Below are positions 16,074 to 24,632 of a DNA stretch of 64,000 nucleotides, one piece after another. Under the pieces are notes generated by a model, which did not search any database, was not told the DNA's origin, and worked only from the letters and a program-made list of their open reading frames with translations. The translations under genes were made by a program, and so were the position numbers. The stretch covers positions 4,487 through 68,486 of the forward strand of contig NZ_JBIWEX010000026.1 in assembly GCF_044762745.1 (NCBI RefSeq). Reading direction: 5' to 3'. Each line of letters opens with the position of its first letter. Position 1 is the stretch's first letter. The DNA is from Psychrobacillus sp044762745 (GTDB lineage: Bacteria > Bacillota > Bacilli > Bacillales_A > Planococcaceae).

Positions 16074-17450
16074 ATGAAAGAACAAGCAGTGATACAAGTA
16101 GGACAAGAATTTCCTCTAACGATAAAAAGGCTCGGGATTAATGGAGAAGGTGTCGGATTCTTTAAACGAAATGTTGTTTTTGTAAAAGGTGCGCTTCCAG
16201 GCGAAGTAATTACAGCACAAGTTACAGAAACAAAAAACAAATACGCTGAAGCGGTGATCAAGAAAATCCGTCAAGCTTCTCCAGACCGAGTAACACCACC
16301 ATGTCTGATCTATGACACATGTGGAGGCTGCCAACTACAACATATGACATACGAAAGACAGCTAATCGAAAAAAGAGATCTAGTCATGCAGGCACTTGAA
16401 CGCTATGTGAAAGATTTAGCTACAGAAATTGAAGTGAAACAAACAATTGGAATGGAAGATCCATGGAACTATCGCAATAAAAGCCAGTTCCAAGTAAGAC
16501 AGCTCGGCCGTAATGTCATTGCTGGTCTCTATGCAGAAAGCTCCAACAAACTAATTGATATTAATAAATGTATTGTTCAACATCCTGTAACAACGCATAT
16601 CACAAATGAAATTAAAGGGTTTTTACAAAAACTGAATATCCCTATCTATGACGAAAAAAATCCTCAAGGAATTGTTCGTACAATCGTCGTACGTACTGGT
16701 ATGAAAACTGGCCAAATCCAAGTGACGCTCGTTACAACAAAAAAGAAAATGCCTCACAAGGAAGATCTTGTTCAACTTATTCGTGCAATCGATCCTAATA
16801 TTGTGTCCATTAGCCAAAATATTAATGCAGAAAAAACATCACTAGTATTTGGTGAGACAACTTTTAATCTATTTGGGAAAGAAACGATCCATGAAAAACT
16901 TGGAGAACTTGCTTTTGACTTGTCTGCGCGTGCCTTCTTCCAGCTGAACCCTGAACAGACCGAGCATTTATATAACGAAATTGAAAAAGCGGCAGCATTA
17001 ACTGGTAAAGAAACGGTAGTCGACGCTTATTGTGGCGTTGGAACAATCGGACTTTGGCTTGCTAAAAACGCCAAAGAAGTTCGAGGAATGGATATTGTGG
17101 AAGAATCTATCCAAGATGCTAAAAGGAATGCAAAACGAAATGGTTTTAGCAATACAAAATATGTACAAGGGACAGCTAAACAATGGCTTGGAAAATGGAA
17201 AAATGAAGGCTTCGTTCCAGACGTGCTAACAGTTGATCCACCACGAGCTGGACTCGATGACGAATTACTAAAAACCATTCTAGACATTAAACCTAAACGT
17301 TTTGTTTACACATCTTGTAACCCGTCTACGCTTGCAAAAGACTTACAACAATTGACTAAAGTGTATGATGTGAAATACATTCAACCAGTGGATATGTTCC
17401 CTCAAACTTCACATGTGGAGGCTGTTACGTTGTTGGAATTGAAGAAATAA
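16074..17450 (+). CDS. rlmD: 23S rRNA (uracil-5-)-methyltransferase, RlmD/RumA family
   Basis: SAM-dependent enzyme making 5-methyluridine in 23S rRNA. An N-terminal TRAM domain (residues ~8-65, GINGEGVGFFKRNVVFVKGA) is followed by the Fe-S cluster cysteines CLIYDTCGGC. The methyltransferase fold has VVDAYCGVGTIGLWLA (SAM site), VDPPRAGLD, and the catalytic cysteine in YTSCNPSTLAKDL. A histidine-containing C-terminus (FPQTSHVEAV) completes the family pattern. In Bacillus, YefA (RlmCD) and YfjO are of this type; I cannot say which uridines are modified. SD AAGGACGTG; 45 bases after pdaA. Confidence 0.92.
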   Translation: MKEQAVIQVGQEFPLTIKRLGINGEGVGFFKRNVVFVKGALPGEVITAQVTETKNKYAEAVIKKIRQASPDRVTPPCLIYDTCGGCQLQHMTYERQLIEKRDLVMQALERYVKDLATEIEVKQTIGMEDPWNYRNKSQFQVRQLGRNVIAGLYAESSNKLIDINKCIVQHPVTTHITNEIKGFLQKLNIPIYDEKNPQGIVRTIVVRTGMKTGQIQVTLVTTKKKMPHKEDLVQLIRAIDPNIVSISQNINAEKTSLVFGETTFNLFGKETIHEKLGELAFDLSARAFFQLNPEQTEHLYNEIEKAAALTGKETVVDAYCGVGTIGLWLAKNAKEVRGMDIVEESIQDAKRNAKRNGFSNTKYVQGTAKQWLGKWKNEGFVPDVLTVDPPRAGLDDELLKTILDIKPKRFVYTSCNPSTLAKDLQQLTKVYDVKYIQPVDMFPQTSHVEAVTLLELKK

Positions 17451-17565
17451 TACTACCTTAGCATTGGTGAATGGCAGAATGCTCCCCCTTGTTCTACTAG
17501 TAAATCTGGTGTGGAATGTTTTTTAGCAAAATACTCATCCTATAGAAAAGGAGATGAGATTAATT

Positions 17566-17895
17566 ATGCTAAAAGCATTTATTGCAGTTGGGATGTTTCT
17601 TACAATCAATTCAGTACTATTCTATATCCCAGCTATTGTTCCTGCACTACAAGAAACTCCAGCCTATGCTAAGTGGGGGCAGCTGGCTATAGAAGAGGCA
17701 CAATCCAAATATCCCAGTGCGAATATTATTGATTACTTGCATGAAGGTAGCGAAACTAAACACGATTCAACCATTGAAAAGTTTAAGCTATGGTTAAAAG
17801 ATGGTGACCACGAATTCGGCGTTTTTGTGAGAATCGAGTATAGTACTATAACTAAGAAAGTGGTAAATATTGAACTGCAAGAAACTATAAGATAA
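17566..17895 (+). CDS. Secreted DUF3889-like small protein
   Basis: 109-residue protein with a signal peptide (hydrophobic 3-25, ending near ETPAYA, where an AYA-K cleavage is plausible). The mature domain contains AKWGQLAIEEAQSKYPSANI, DYLHEG and the strand pair FKLWLKDGDHEFGVFV, which resemble the DUF3889 (YqzG/YhdC-like) family. Function unknown. Start ATG at 17566 because AAAGGAGATGAG lies nine bases upstream; the in-frame ATG at 17554 is inside that ribosome site. It is followed by a terminator rich in G-U pairs. Confidence 0.75.
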   Translation: MLKAFIAVGMFLTINSVLFYIPAIVPALQETPAYAKWGQLAIEEAQSKYPSANIIDYLHEGSETKHDSTIEKFKLWLKDGDHEFGVFVRIEYSTITKKVVNIELQETIR

Positions 17896-17927
17896 AATAT
17901 CTACATCTAAAAAGATCCAATAATATT

Positions 17928-17961
17928 AAAGGTTAGCCAAGAGATCTGGTTAGCCTTTTTT
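17928..17961 (+). terminator. Intrinsic terminator after the DUF3889-like gene
   Basis: AAAGGTTAGCCA / TGGTTAGCCTTT pairs through two G-U wobbles and is followed by T6. Confidence 0.75.
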
Positions 17962-18229
17962 GTACGTCCTTGGAGCCGAGCTTGCTGTTAAAAAAGGACA
18001 AATGAAGGAACTGAAACGTTATAATCTAGGGATAATGCGTCTTAGTGAGATACCGCAATAGCAGTTGATTTTCGCTCCAGGCGGACGCTTTCAGCGGGCA
18101 CGGCTTCAATCAACAAAATGTGCTAACGAAATAGTGAGTAGTAGCTTCTATATGTTAGGATTAACCAAATAATGTATATTTTCATCATCATAATGGCCTT
18201 CTCTAATTCAGTAAATTCCTTGTTTAGAG

Positions 18230-18345
18230 AATTGATTGCTTTCATACCCAAATCGGTTGCTCATGTGCTAATTTGATTGCTTTCAACTTAGAACTAGTTG
18301 CCTCCCATAATCAATTGGTTGCCCTTAGCCATCTACTGGATATTA
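18230..18345 (+). repeat. Five-unit 21-bp periodic array (TTGATTGCT type), element A
   Basis: TTGC cores at 18236, 18257, 18277, 18298 and 18319, spacing 21,20,21,21. Ends with the shared terminal block GCCATCTACTGGAT. Confidence 0.75.
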
Positions 18346-18433
18346 CTTAATGAAATATTTGCTAAAAGTGTATTTTCCTCTGCTAATAAATCTATCAATT
18401 TTTAAAGCAATTCGCTAATTAGTAGCAATCTTG

Positions 18434-18645
18434 TGGATTGGAGCGGAAGGGCGGCGACTCCGGCGGAGGCCAACAGGATGTTGGTCACGAAGGCGTTGCC
18501 ACACGATGTGGCGCTCTTAGCCTTTGTTCCTTAGTGAGACAGATGAGACTTCACAACGTACGCGTTAGCGGCGGTGAAGGCTCATCGCTCACCCCATGGA
18601 AAGCGTCCGCCCTGCAGCGGAAATGCTAGCGGTAATCTCCTTAAG
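18434..18645 (+). repeat. Long palindrome with extra apical hairpins, element A
   Basis: Outer arms GGGCGG / CCGCCC, inner arms GATGAGACTTCACAACG / CGGTGAAGGCTCATC with a small CG-rich tip. This copy has an inserted segment of about 60 bases (starting GAGGCCAACAGGATGTTGG) made of small hairpins, shared only with element D. Confidence 0.7.
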
Positions 18646-18793
18646 ACGCATTTTACCTAATAAGCGCAACTTTTTCTACTGTAAGGTTTGTCCGAGATGG
18701 TTGTTTTGCTTTATCAATAGTGAGACACTATGTTACTATATGATCATAATTATAATATTTATAAAAAACCTTATAAGGAATGGTGGCTAAATA

Positions 18794-19219
18794 ATGGCTA
18801 GCGAGAACACTCCAAAAGTAACAATTGAAACAATAGTTAATGCACCAGCAGAAAAAGTATGGGAATATTGGACCAAGCCGAATCATTTAACAAAATGGAA
18901 TAGTGCTTCAGACGATTGGCACACGCCATTTGCAGAAAATGATTTGCGGGCTGGCGGTAAATTTCTTTCGAGAATGGAAGCGAAAGACGGAAGTTTTGGT
19001 TTTGATTTTGGTGGTGTATATGATGAAGTAAAATTACATGAATTCATCTCTTACACATTAGGTGACGGAAGAAAAGTGGAAACAACTTTTCTCAATCAAG
19101 AAAATGACACGAAGATCATACAAGTATTTGATCCAGAAACGGAAAATCCTATCGAAATGCAGCAACAAGGTTGGCAAGCAATTTTAAATAATTTTAAAAA
19201 ATATGCAGAGCAACAATAA
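18794..19219 (+). CDS. SRPBCC / AHSA1-like domain protein
   Basis: 141-residue soluble START/Bet-v1-like fold (activator of Hsp90 ATPase homologue family in bacteria). Seen: VNAPAEKVWEYWTKPNHLTKWN, LRAGGKFLSRM, GGVYDEV, and the C-terminal helix MQQQGWQAILNNFKKYAE. Such proteins bind hydrophobic ligands; many are near stress or toxin genes, but no partner is evident here. Own terminator follows immediately. The start ATG is preceded by TAAGGAATGGTGG. Confidence 0.88.
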   Translation: MASENTPKVTIETIVNAPAEKVWEYWTKPNHLTKWNSASDDWHTPFAENDLRAGGKFLSRMEAKDGSFGFDFGGVYDEVKLHEFISYTLGDGRKVETTFLNQENDTKIIQVFDPETENPIEMQQQGWQAILNNFKKYAEQQ

Positions 19220-19222
19220 TAA

Positions 19223-19263
19223 TAAGAGCAGTCAAGACTTTCAACGTCTTGACTGCTCTTTTT
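19223..19263 (+). terminator. Intrinsic terminator after the SRPBCC gene
   Basis: Perfect stem AAGAGCAGTCAAGAC / GTCTTGACTGCTCTT followed by TTTT. Confidence 0.93.
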
Positions 19264-19374
19264 CAATAATCCATGAGACTTAGCTTTTAATAAATCCACA
19301 AATTTAAAAGAATTTAAGTTTTTTTATATAAAAAGTGTAAAGACTATATAAAAAGCATTTGAGGAGGAGATTTT

Positions 19375-20514
19375 TTGAAGGCTGTAACATACCAAGGAGT
19401 TAAAGATATTGAGGTAAAAGAAGTGACAGACGCAAAACTTGAGAAAAATGATGACATTATCGTTAGAATTACGACAACGGCAATTTGTGGTTCTGATCTT
19501 CATATTTATAGAGGTTCCATTCCTACTCGAAAAGATTTTGTCATTGGTCATGAGCCAATGGGTATCGTAGAAGAGGTTGGACCTAATGTAACAAAGGTGA
19601 AAAAAGGAGATCGCGTCGTTATTCCGTTTAACGTATCTTGCGGGGAATGTTTTTACTGTCAAAATGATTTGGAGAGTCAGTGTGACAATTCAAATGATAA
19701 TCCAGCGGTAGATTCAGGAGGTTATCTTGGTTATACGGAACGGTACGGCAACTACCCAGGTGGACAAGCCGAATTTTTACGAGTTCCATATGGAAACTTC
19801 ATGCCTTTTGTTATTCCCGAAACTTGTGAATTAGAAGATGAGTCATTGTTATTTATATCAGACGTTCTTCCTACTGCCTATTGGAGTGTGGAAAATTCAG
19901 GTGTGAAATCTGGCGATACAGTGGCAGTACTTGGGTCAGGTCCAATCGGATTGATGGTTCAAAAATTTGCCTGGATGAAAGGTGCAAAGCGAGTGATTGC
20001 TGTAGATCATCTCCCTTATCGTCTCCAACACGCTGTTAATATGAATAAAGTAGAAGCATTTAATTTTGAAGATTTCGATGATATAGGAGGTCATATTAAA
20101 GAAATCACAAATGGTGGTGTAGATGTGGTCATCGATTGCGTAGGAATGGATGGCAAGCTGAATATCATGGAAAAAGTGGAACAAAAGTTGAAGCTTCAAG
20201 GCGGGACATTGAGTGCCATTGAAATCGGCTTAAACGCGGTTAGAAAGTTTGGAACAATTCAGTTGACTGGTGTTTACGGTGCACTTTATAATATGTTCCC
20301 GCTTGGAAATATTTTCGAACGGAATGTTACGCTCAAAATGGGACAGGCTCCAGTCATACACTATATGCCTATGTTATATGACATGATTAATAAAGGAGAA
20401 TTTGATCCAAGAGAAATTATTACGCATAGCGTTCCTTTGGATAAAGCAAGCGATGCTTATCGAATTTTCCATGACCATGAGGAAGAAAGTATTAAGTTCA
20501 TCTTAAAACCGTAA
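19375..20514 (+). CDS. Zinc-dependent alcohol dehydrogenase (formaldehyde-dehydrogenase-like MDR family)
   Basis: 379-residue medium-chain dehydrogenase. Catalytic zinc ligands are in TAICGSDLHIY (Cys) and GHEP (His, Glu). Structural zinc cysteines are in CGECFYCQNDLESQC. The NAD-binding motif is GSGPIGLMVQ. The insertion region GGYLGYTERYGNYPGGQAE resembles glutathione-independent formaldehyde dehydrogenases. Substrate uncertain. Start is a TTG at 19375 with GAGGAGGAG eight bases upstream; no nearer ATG exists. Confidence 0.9.
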   Translation: MKAVTYQGVKDIEVKEVTDAKLEKNDDIIVRITTTAICGSDLHIYRGSIPTRKDFVIGHEPMGIVEEVGPNVTKVKKGDRVVIPFNVSCGECFYCQNDLESQCDNSNDNPAVDSGGYLGYTERYGNYPGGQAEFLRVPYGNFMPFVIPETCELEDESLLFISDVLPTAYWSVENSGVKSGDTVAVLGSGPIGLMVQKFAWMKGAKRVIAVDHLPYRLQHAVNMNKVEAFNFEDFDDIGGHIKEITNGGVDVVIDCVGMDGKLNIMEKVEQKLKLQGGTLSAIEIGLNAVRKFGTIQLTGVYGALYNMFPLGNIFERNVTLKMGQAPVIHYMPMLYDMINKGEFDPREIITHSVPLDKASDAYRIFHDHEEESIKFILKP

Positions 20515-20536
20515 CAAGAACTCTTTACCTAAAAAC

Positions 20537-20601
20537 AAGAAAAACGTTGGATACCAGATTTTTAATTAGTTAATAATCACAGTTGAATCTGGCATTCAAC
20601 G
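20537..20601. terminator. Long inverted repeat between convergent genes
   Basis: ACGTTGGATACCAGATT pairs imperfectly with AATCTGGCATTCAACGT across a ~30-base AT-rich loop. No clear T-run, so it may be a weak bidirectional terminator. Confidence 0.45.
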
Positions 20602-20607
20602 TCCACT

Positions 20608-21054
20608 TCATTTATAATTATTTACTCGTGCAGTGTTACTAAACAATCCAATTATTAATGTTAATCCCGCTACTATTGCCGGAATTCCATAAGTAGTTAT
20701 TTTCATCAACCAAGATGGAAAAGGCACTGAATAATTATTAGAGTCTTGTGCTATGTTTTGTACGAATGTAATGGCAATCGGAAGATAAATAGAAATAATT
20801 AATAACGGTATAGTCACACAAACGATTAACGACCAGTTCCATTTAACTGACCATTTTTTTATAAAAAGTAAAGAAAGATAAATCCCTAATACAAAATTAG
20901 CAATAAATTGAAACCAAATAATAGGGAGCATTTGGAATGTAGTTGCCACATGATTTTTCACCTTAAGCTCCAGCTTGTAACTAATAATCAATAAAACAAT
21001 TAACCCGACAGTCCATAATAATTTCCAAACATACGGAGACCAATTTTTACGCAC
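20608..21054 (-). CDS. Small integral membrane protein, function unknown
   Basis: 148 residues with four predicted transmembrane helices (around 9-25, 44-65, 72-95 and 120-142) and a short basic tail. Not recognised as any family. Its ribosome site is GGAAAGGAGGA. It stands alone between a convergent dehydrogenase and an MFS gene on the same strand, separated from it by 155 bases. Confidence 0.6.
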   Translation of the reverse strand: MRKNWSPYVWKLLWTVGLIVLLIISYKLELKVKNHVATTFQMLPIIWFQFIANFVLGIYLSLLFIKKWSVKWNWSLIVCVTIPLLIISIYLPIAITFVQNIAQDSNNYSVPFPSWLMKITTYGIPAIVAGLTLIIGLFSNTARVNNYK

Positions 21055-21209
21055 TATACATCCTCCTTTCCCTATAATTTCCTTACAATTATCATATACA
21101 TATTTGAATACATTTGCACCCCGATCTAATTTAATTTTCGGAATACTACAAAAAACACTACAAATCCATATCTCCTTTTAAGAGTAACGAATCTGTAGCG
21201 CTTTTATAT

Positions 21210-22406
21210 TTAATACAATGTACTTTCATCAAGCTTTGTATTCTTTTGCGGATTAGCAAAAAAGATGATACACGCTAACGTTCCAAGGAGAAGCGCAACT
21301 AAGACTAAAAAGCTAACTCCCTCAAATAATTGGATAAAAAGACCTCCCAAAAATGGACCAGAAAGGCTTCCAATACTAAAAGAAATTCCACACATCAAAT
21401 TACCGGTTGGGAGAAGTGCCTTTGGTGTTAAATCAGCCATATAAGAAATTCCAAGTGAAAATGTGGATCCAACAAACATACCTGCAATGAAAAATAGTGT
21501 ACCTATCGTTAACAAGGAAGTTTCGAAAAAGCTTGCTATTCCAAAAGTTAATGCCCCTAGACCTATCATGATGATCAGCACTTTTCGTCTTCCTATTTTG
21601 TCGCTTAATACACCAAGCGGTAATTGCGAGACAACCCCTCCTATTGAAAAGGCTGCCAATATGTATGATAAGCTAGTTACTTCTATAGAATTACGAAGTG
21701 CATACACCGGGTAAATGGCATTAAGCGATGATTCTAAAAAACCATAGCTAAATGGCGGTATAAATGCAACCCATGCAACTGCAAAAGCTGCTCCAAAACG
21801 CTTCCATGTCCCTTCTCCATGAGCAGGAGTACCATTAAGAATCTCTGGTTTTTCATTTTTCACGAAGAAAATCAGTACCCAAGCACCTAAACAAAGAATG
21901 CTAGAAATAATAAACGGCAGTCCTTCGAATATTTCTACTAGTTGAACAAACAAAGGACCAACAGCGAAACCCACCCCAAAAGAAAGTCCATAAATAGCGA
22001 TATTTCGTCCTAGTCGATGCTGAGGCGAAAAGCTCGTAATCCAAGTTTGGGTAGAAAAGTGAAGTGCATTATCACCAATTCCTATAAATAATCTCAAAAC
22101 AAACCAAAAAGCCACACTTTTCCATAAAGGAAAAAGTAACAAGGAAACAATGACGATTAATCCACCTACGATAATAATCGGCTTATACCCAAATTTACGC
22201 AGTGGCGGTTCTATAAAGGGAGAAATCAATAGCGTCCCAATATAAAGACCTGTTGCACTTAACCCATTTATCATTGGGCTTACTCCATCCTGCTCAAATA
22301 TAACAGATATAAGTGGCAATAACATTCCTTGTGAAAATCCTGATATAGATACAATTGCCACGAGTATCCAAAACCTTTTTCTTTCAATTGCTGTAAATTG
22401 CTGCAT
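21210..22406 (-). CDS. MFS transporter (drug efflux-like)
   Basis: 398 residues, about 12 transmembrane helices. The loop 8-9 motif is GVLSDKIGRRK (MFS motif A variant); the loop 2-3 region reads IEPPLRKFGYK, a weaker version of motif A. The first helix (ILVAIVSISGFSQGMLLPLI) is typical of Bacillus YfmO/YttB-like efflux proteins. Substrate unknown. SD AGAGGTAGTG upstream. Confidence 0.87.
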   Translation of the reverse strand: MQQFTAIERKRFWILVAIVSISGFSQGMLLPLISVIFEQDGVSPMINGLSATGLYIGTLLISPFIEPPLRKFGYKPIIIVGGLIVIVSLLLFPLWKSVAFWFVLRLFIGIGDNALHFSTQTWITSFSPQHRLGRNIAIYGLSFGVGFAVGPLFVQLVEIFEGLPFIISSILCLGAWVLIFFVKNEKPEILNGTPAHGEGTWKRFGAAFAVAWVAFIPPFSYGFLESSLNAIYPVYALRNSIEVTSLSYILAAFSIGGVVSQLPLGVLSDKIGRRKVLIIMIGLGALTFGIASFFETSLLTIGTLFFIAGMFVGSTFSLGISYMADLTPKALLPTGNLMCGISFSIGSLSGPFLGGLFIQLFEGVSFLVLVALLLGTLACIIFFANPQKNTKLDESTLY

Positions 22407-22607
22407 ACACTACCTCTTTAATATATTTAAAATTATTCTAATGAGTAGTGTATCAGACAACGGACGTACTTCCTATTAAAAATTTGTAAAGGTTCACTTC
22501 ATTTACCCGACCATTTAATTTTTTCGTTCAACTATAGTGTGTGTATTCTTACAATTAATACATATATTCATCAATCATCACTTGAATTCCATTTTTAAAC
22601 CAACAAC

Positions 22608-22651
22608 AAAAGGCTCAGTCGATATCTGCATAAGATCTGACTGAGCCTTTT
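22608..22651 (-). terminator. Intrinsic terminator after the 35-residue small gene
   Basis: Stem AAGGCTCAGTC / GACTGAGCCTT; on the minus strand it begins within the TAA of the small ORF and is followed by a T-rich stretch. Confidence 0.75.
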
Positions 22652-22757
22652 ACATATAACTAATATCCTCTTGAGTCTTCATAATTGCATTTGCGGCGTT
22701 GCCGGTGAAATGTCTAAATCCCCTCCTTCTACTGAATGAATGGTTTCGACTATTCAC
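22650..22757 (-). CDS. Candidate 35-residue basic small protein
   Basis: GTG start at 22757 with GGGAGGGCG a few bases upstream, 35 codons, TAA stop, and an intrinsic terminator directly after. The product is rich in Arg, Ser and Asn (MNSRNHSFSRRRGFRHF at the start, ending QEDISYM). No family recognised. The RBS-ORF-terminator arrangement is what supports it. It lies in an otherwise gene-free gap, with an AT-rich upstream region. Confidence 0.45.
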   Translation of the reverse strand: MNSRNHSFSRRRGFRHFTGNAANAIMKTQEDISYM

Positions 22758-22913
22758 TACGCCCTCCCTTCTATGTATGGGTTGTAAAGATCATATCATA
22801 TAAATTAAATAATGTAAATATTCAAAATTAATAATTTACAAAGATAACACCTTCGAACTATCTTTTCTCTTCGTTTTGTTTTATTCTTATCATATAAAGT
22901 GAGGTGTTATTCT

Positions 22914-23102
22914 GTGGGTAACCAAATTTCAAATCCAGAACAACAAGTATCTTATTTAAAAGATCGACTACAAATGTTTTTAGAAGTATTAGACACTATT
23001 GAACCCGAATCAACTGACCTAGAAGATATCGATCGTCTAATTCAAATGATGGATGATTTAGAGTTGAAAATGGAGCAGTTTAAAAATACACGATTTGAGT
23101 AA
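22914..23102 (+). CDS. SE1561-like small protein
   Basis: 62-residue acidic helical protein (QQVSYLKDRLQMFLEVLD, then DLEDIDRLIQMMDDLE). It resembles the SE1561 family of small Firmicute proteins of unknown function. I use the GTG start at 22914 with GTGAGGTG eight bases upstream; an ATG at 22899 overlaps that ribosome site. A terminator follows. Confidence 0.72.
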   Translation: MGNQISNPEQQVSYLKDRLQMFLEVLDTIEPESTDLEDIDRLIQMMDDLELKMEQFKNTRFE

Positions 23103-23107
23103 TTCGA

Positions 23108-23146
23108 AAGAAGTTTGGAAAGCACTTTTTCCAAGCTTCTTTTTTT
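23108..23146 (+). terminator. Intrinsic terminator after the SE1561-like gene
   Basis: GAAGTTTGGAAA / TTTCCAAGCTTC (one G-U pair) followed by T7. Confidence 0.85.
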
Positions 23147-23264
23147 ATCGTTTAGGAAACTATAAAAATTTAGAACTCTGGATAACTTTTTTAAGTAACA
23201 TAAGATATTTTATTTTTTATATTGAACGCAATATAGGGATACTGCGCACTAAAAAGCTCGATTA

Positions 23265-23405
23265 AGTGTCCACTATGATTTCCGCTGCAGGCGGACGCTT
23301 TCCGTGGGGTGAGCGATAATCCATCACCGTAGCTACGCGTCCGTTGTGATGGATTATCTGTCTCACTCATCCCACTGGAGTCGCCACCTTGCGCTGCAAT
23401 CAATA
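23265..23405 (-). repeat. Long palindrome, inverted copy, element B
   Basis: Arms GCAGGCGGACGCTTTCCGTG and the apical arms GATAATCCATCAC / GTGATGGATTATC. The apical arm sequence differs from other copies, but both sides have changed together, so base pairing is preserved. Confidence 0.7.
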
Positions 23406-23604
23406 GAAATTTCTTACTAAATTGGCGTCTGCAGTTATCAGAGATTTAAAATTAGCAAGTCCACTACGTAATATTTATTAACCCTAATTAGAAGATGCTG
23501 GCTCAAAATTAGTGCCTAGGATAAGTACTTCATTCAACTATTTATTTGAACAATACCTTCTATTCATCGCCGTCTCACCCCAAGTAAACCTGGTAATTTA
23601 AGAA

Positions 23605-23715
23605 CTGGTTGCTTCCACCAGCAATTTAGTTGCTCTCGTTCAAATTTAGTTGCTTTCCGTATAGAACTGGTTACTTTCAATAACTGATTGATTGCTCTTA
23701 GCTATTTACTGGATA
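23605..23715 (+). repeat. Five-unit 21-bp periodic array, element B (first)
   Basis: Core (G/A)CT positions at 23611, 23632, 23652, 23673 and 23694, spacing 21,20,21,21. Ends GCTATTTACTGGAT. The leader CACCCCAAGTAAACCTGG recurs before other arrays. Confidence 0.75.
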
Positions 23716-23789
23716 CTTACACATCGAAAATACTACACCGTATAGGACAAGTGCGCAACAGAAGCTTTAGATACGGTTTTGATCAATTG

Positions 23790-23860
23790 ATTTGTTACTT
23801 ACAGTATTAATTTGATTGCTCTTGATGACTGGTTTGTTGCTCTTCCCCATTTACTGGATT
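23790..23860 (+). repeat. Three-unit 21-bp periodic array, element B (second)
   Basis: TT(A/G)C cores at 23795, 23816 and 23837 (spacing 21,21), ending CCCCATTTACTGGAT. Confidence 0.7.
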
Positions 23861-24034
23861 AAACAATAAAAAACAAACACAATAATTTTTTTGATATATT
23901 GCCGCACTCAATTGATGGAAAAAGAATAGTAGAACGCTTAATGCCAGCAGATGTCGTTTTTATAATTACAAATAATGTATAGAAAGCAGTAGTTTGCCGT
24001 CGTCTCACTCGAAGTAAACCTTTTATTTTGAGAA

Positions 24035-24145
24035 TTGATTGCTTTCGATAACTAATTGGTTGCTCTCAAATAGAATTGATTGCTTACCGAATAGTATGGT
24101 TGCTTTCAAAGACCCGTTTGTTGCTCTTCGCCATTTACTGGATTC
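24035..24145 (+). repeat. Five-unit 21-bp periodic array, element B (third)
   Basis: GCT cores at 24041, 24062, 24082, 24102 and 24123 (spacing 21,20,20,21), preceded by CTCACTCGAAGTAAACC and ending GCCATTTACTGGAT. Confidence 0.75.
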
Positions 24146-24245
24146 ATATATTGTAAAACTACATAATTTTGGAATTCAAAGTGGTGTTTCTTTTGAAAAA
24201 TTTGGAAATGTGTTAAGCTCGAATGCTGATTAGTGAGCAAGTTCC

Positions 24246-24385
24246 ATTGATTGAAGCGGAAGTGCGGCGACTCCGGCGGGATGAGTGAGACAGATGAAAC
24301 TTCACAACGCACGCGTAGCGTCGGTGAAGGTTCATCGCTCACCCCGCGGAAAGCGTCCGCCCTGCAGCGGAAATCCTAGGGGATA
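24246..24385 (+). repeat. Long palindrome, direct copy, element B
   Basis: GCGGGATGAGTGAG pairs with CTCACCCCGC; GATGAAACTTCACAACG pairs with CGTCGGTGAAGGTTCATC around an ACGCGTAG tip; outer GGCGG / CCGCC. Confidence 0.75.
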
Positions 24386-24632
24386 CTTCCTTACGACGCA
24401 GTAACCCTATTATGTGCGACATTCCATTCATCGTTTCCATTTGCCATATTAGGGTAGAGACGGGCGCTTGCGCTTTTGTTCTTGTAAAGGGTGAATATAC
24501 CGATTACCACTCATTTGTTCGGACGCACGTTCTATAAGATAGTGTCCAAGTGAACAACCCTTTTTTTCATAGAAATATAATAGTATACTAAAAGTGTTTA
24601 GAACATTCATACATAAAAGGAGCGTTTACAAC

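Larger units (their letters stand above)
18027..18659 (+). mobile_element. Composite MITE-like element A (633 bp)
   Basis: Left end TAGGGATAATGCGTCTTA (18027-18044); right end TAAGACGCATTTTACCTA (18642-18659), inverted with 16 of 18 matching. Inside: a truncated inverted piece of the palindrome arm (GCGGACGCTTTC, ~18070-18115), a five-unit array at 18230-18345, then the full palindrome at 18434-18645. No gene was found in this ~900-bp gap (17896-18793). Confidence 0.7.
23234..24409 (+). mobile_element. Composite MITE-like element B (1176 bp, two palindromes)
   Basis: Left end TAGGGATACTGCGCACTAA (23234-23252); right end TTACGACGCAGTAACCCTA (24391-24409), inverted with 15 of 19 matching. The similarity extends outward (GCAATA before the left end, TATGTGCGAC after the right). 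Contents: inverted palindrome 23265-23405, arrays at ~23605-23715, 23790-23860 and 24035-24145, direct palindrome 24246-24385. Probably two or more copies inserted in each other. No gene found in 23103-24632. Confidence 0.68.

Noticed and set aside
17451..17553. AGCATT...AATGCT inverted repeat after rlmD as a terminator
   Set aside because: Only six pairs and no T-run.
18230..24145. Regularly spaced short repeats suggested a CRISPR array
   Set aside because: Units are ~21 bp in total with short, degenerate cores and no separate 30-40 bp spacers; there are no cas genes in the window.
24106..24342. Open frames within composite elements (also near 23191, 35963, 43270, 48841, 61029 and 61281)
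   Set aside because: They arise from the palindrome arms; translations differ between copies and lack ribosome sites.
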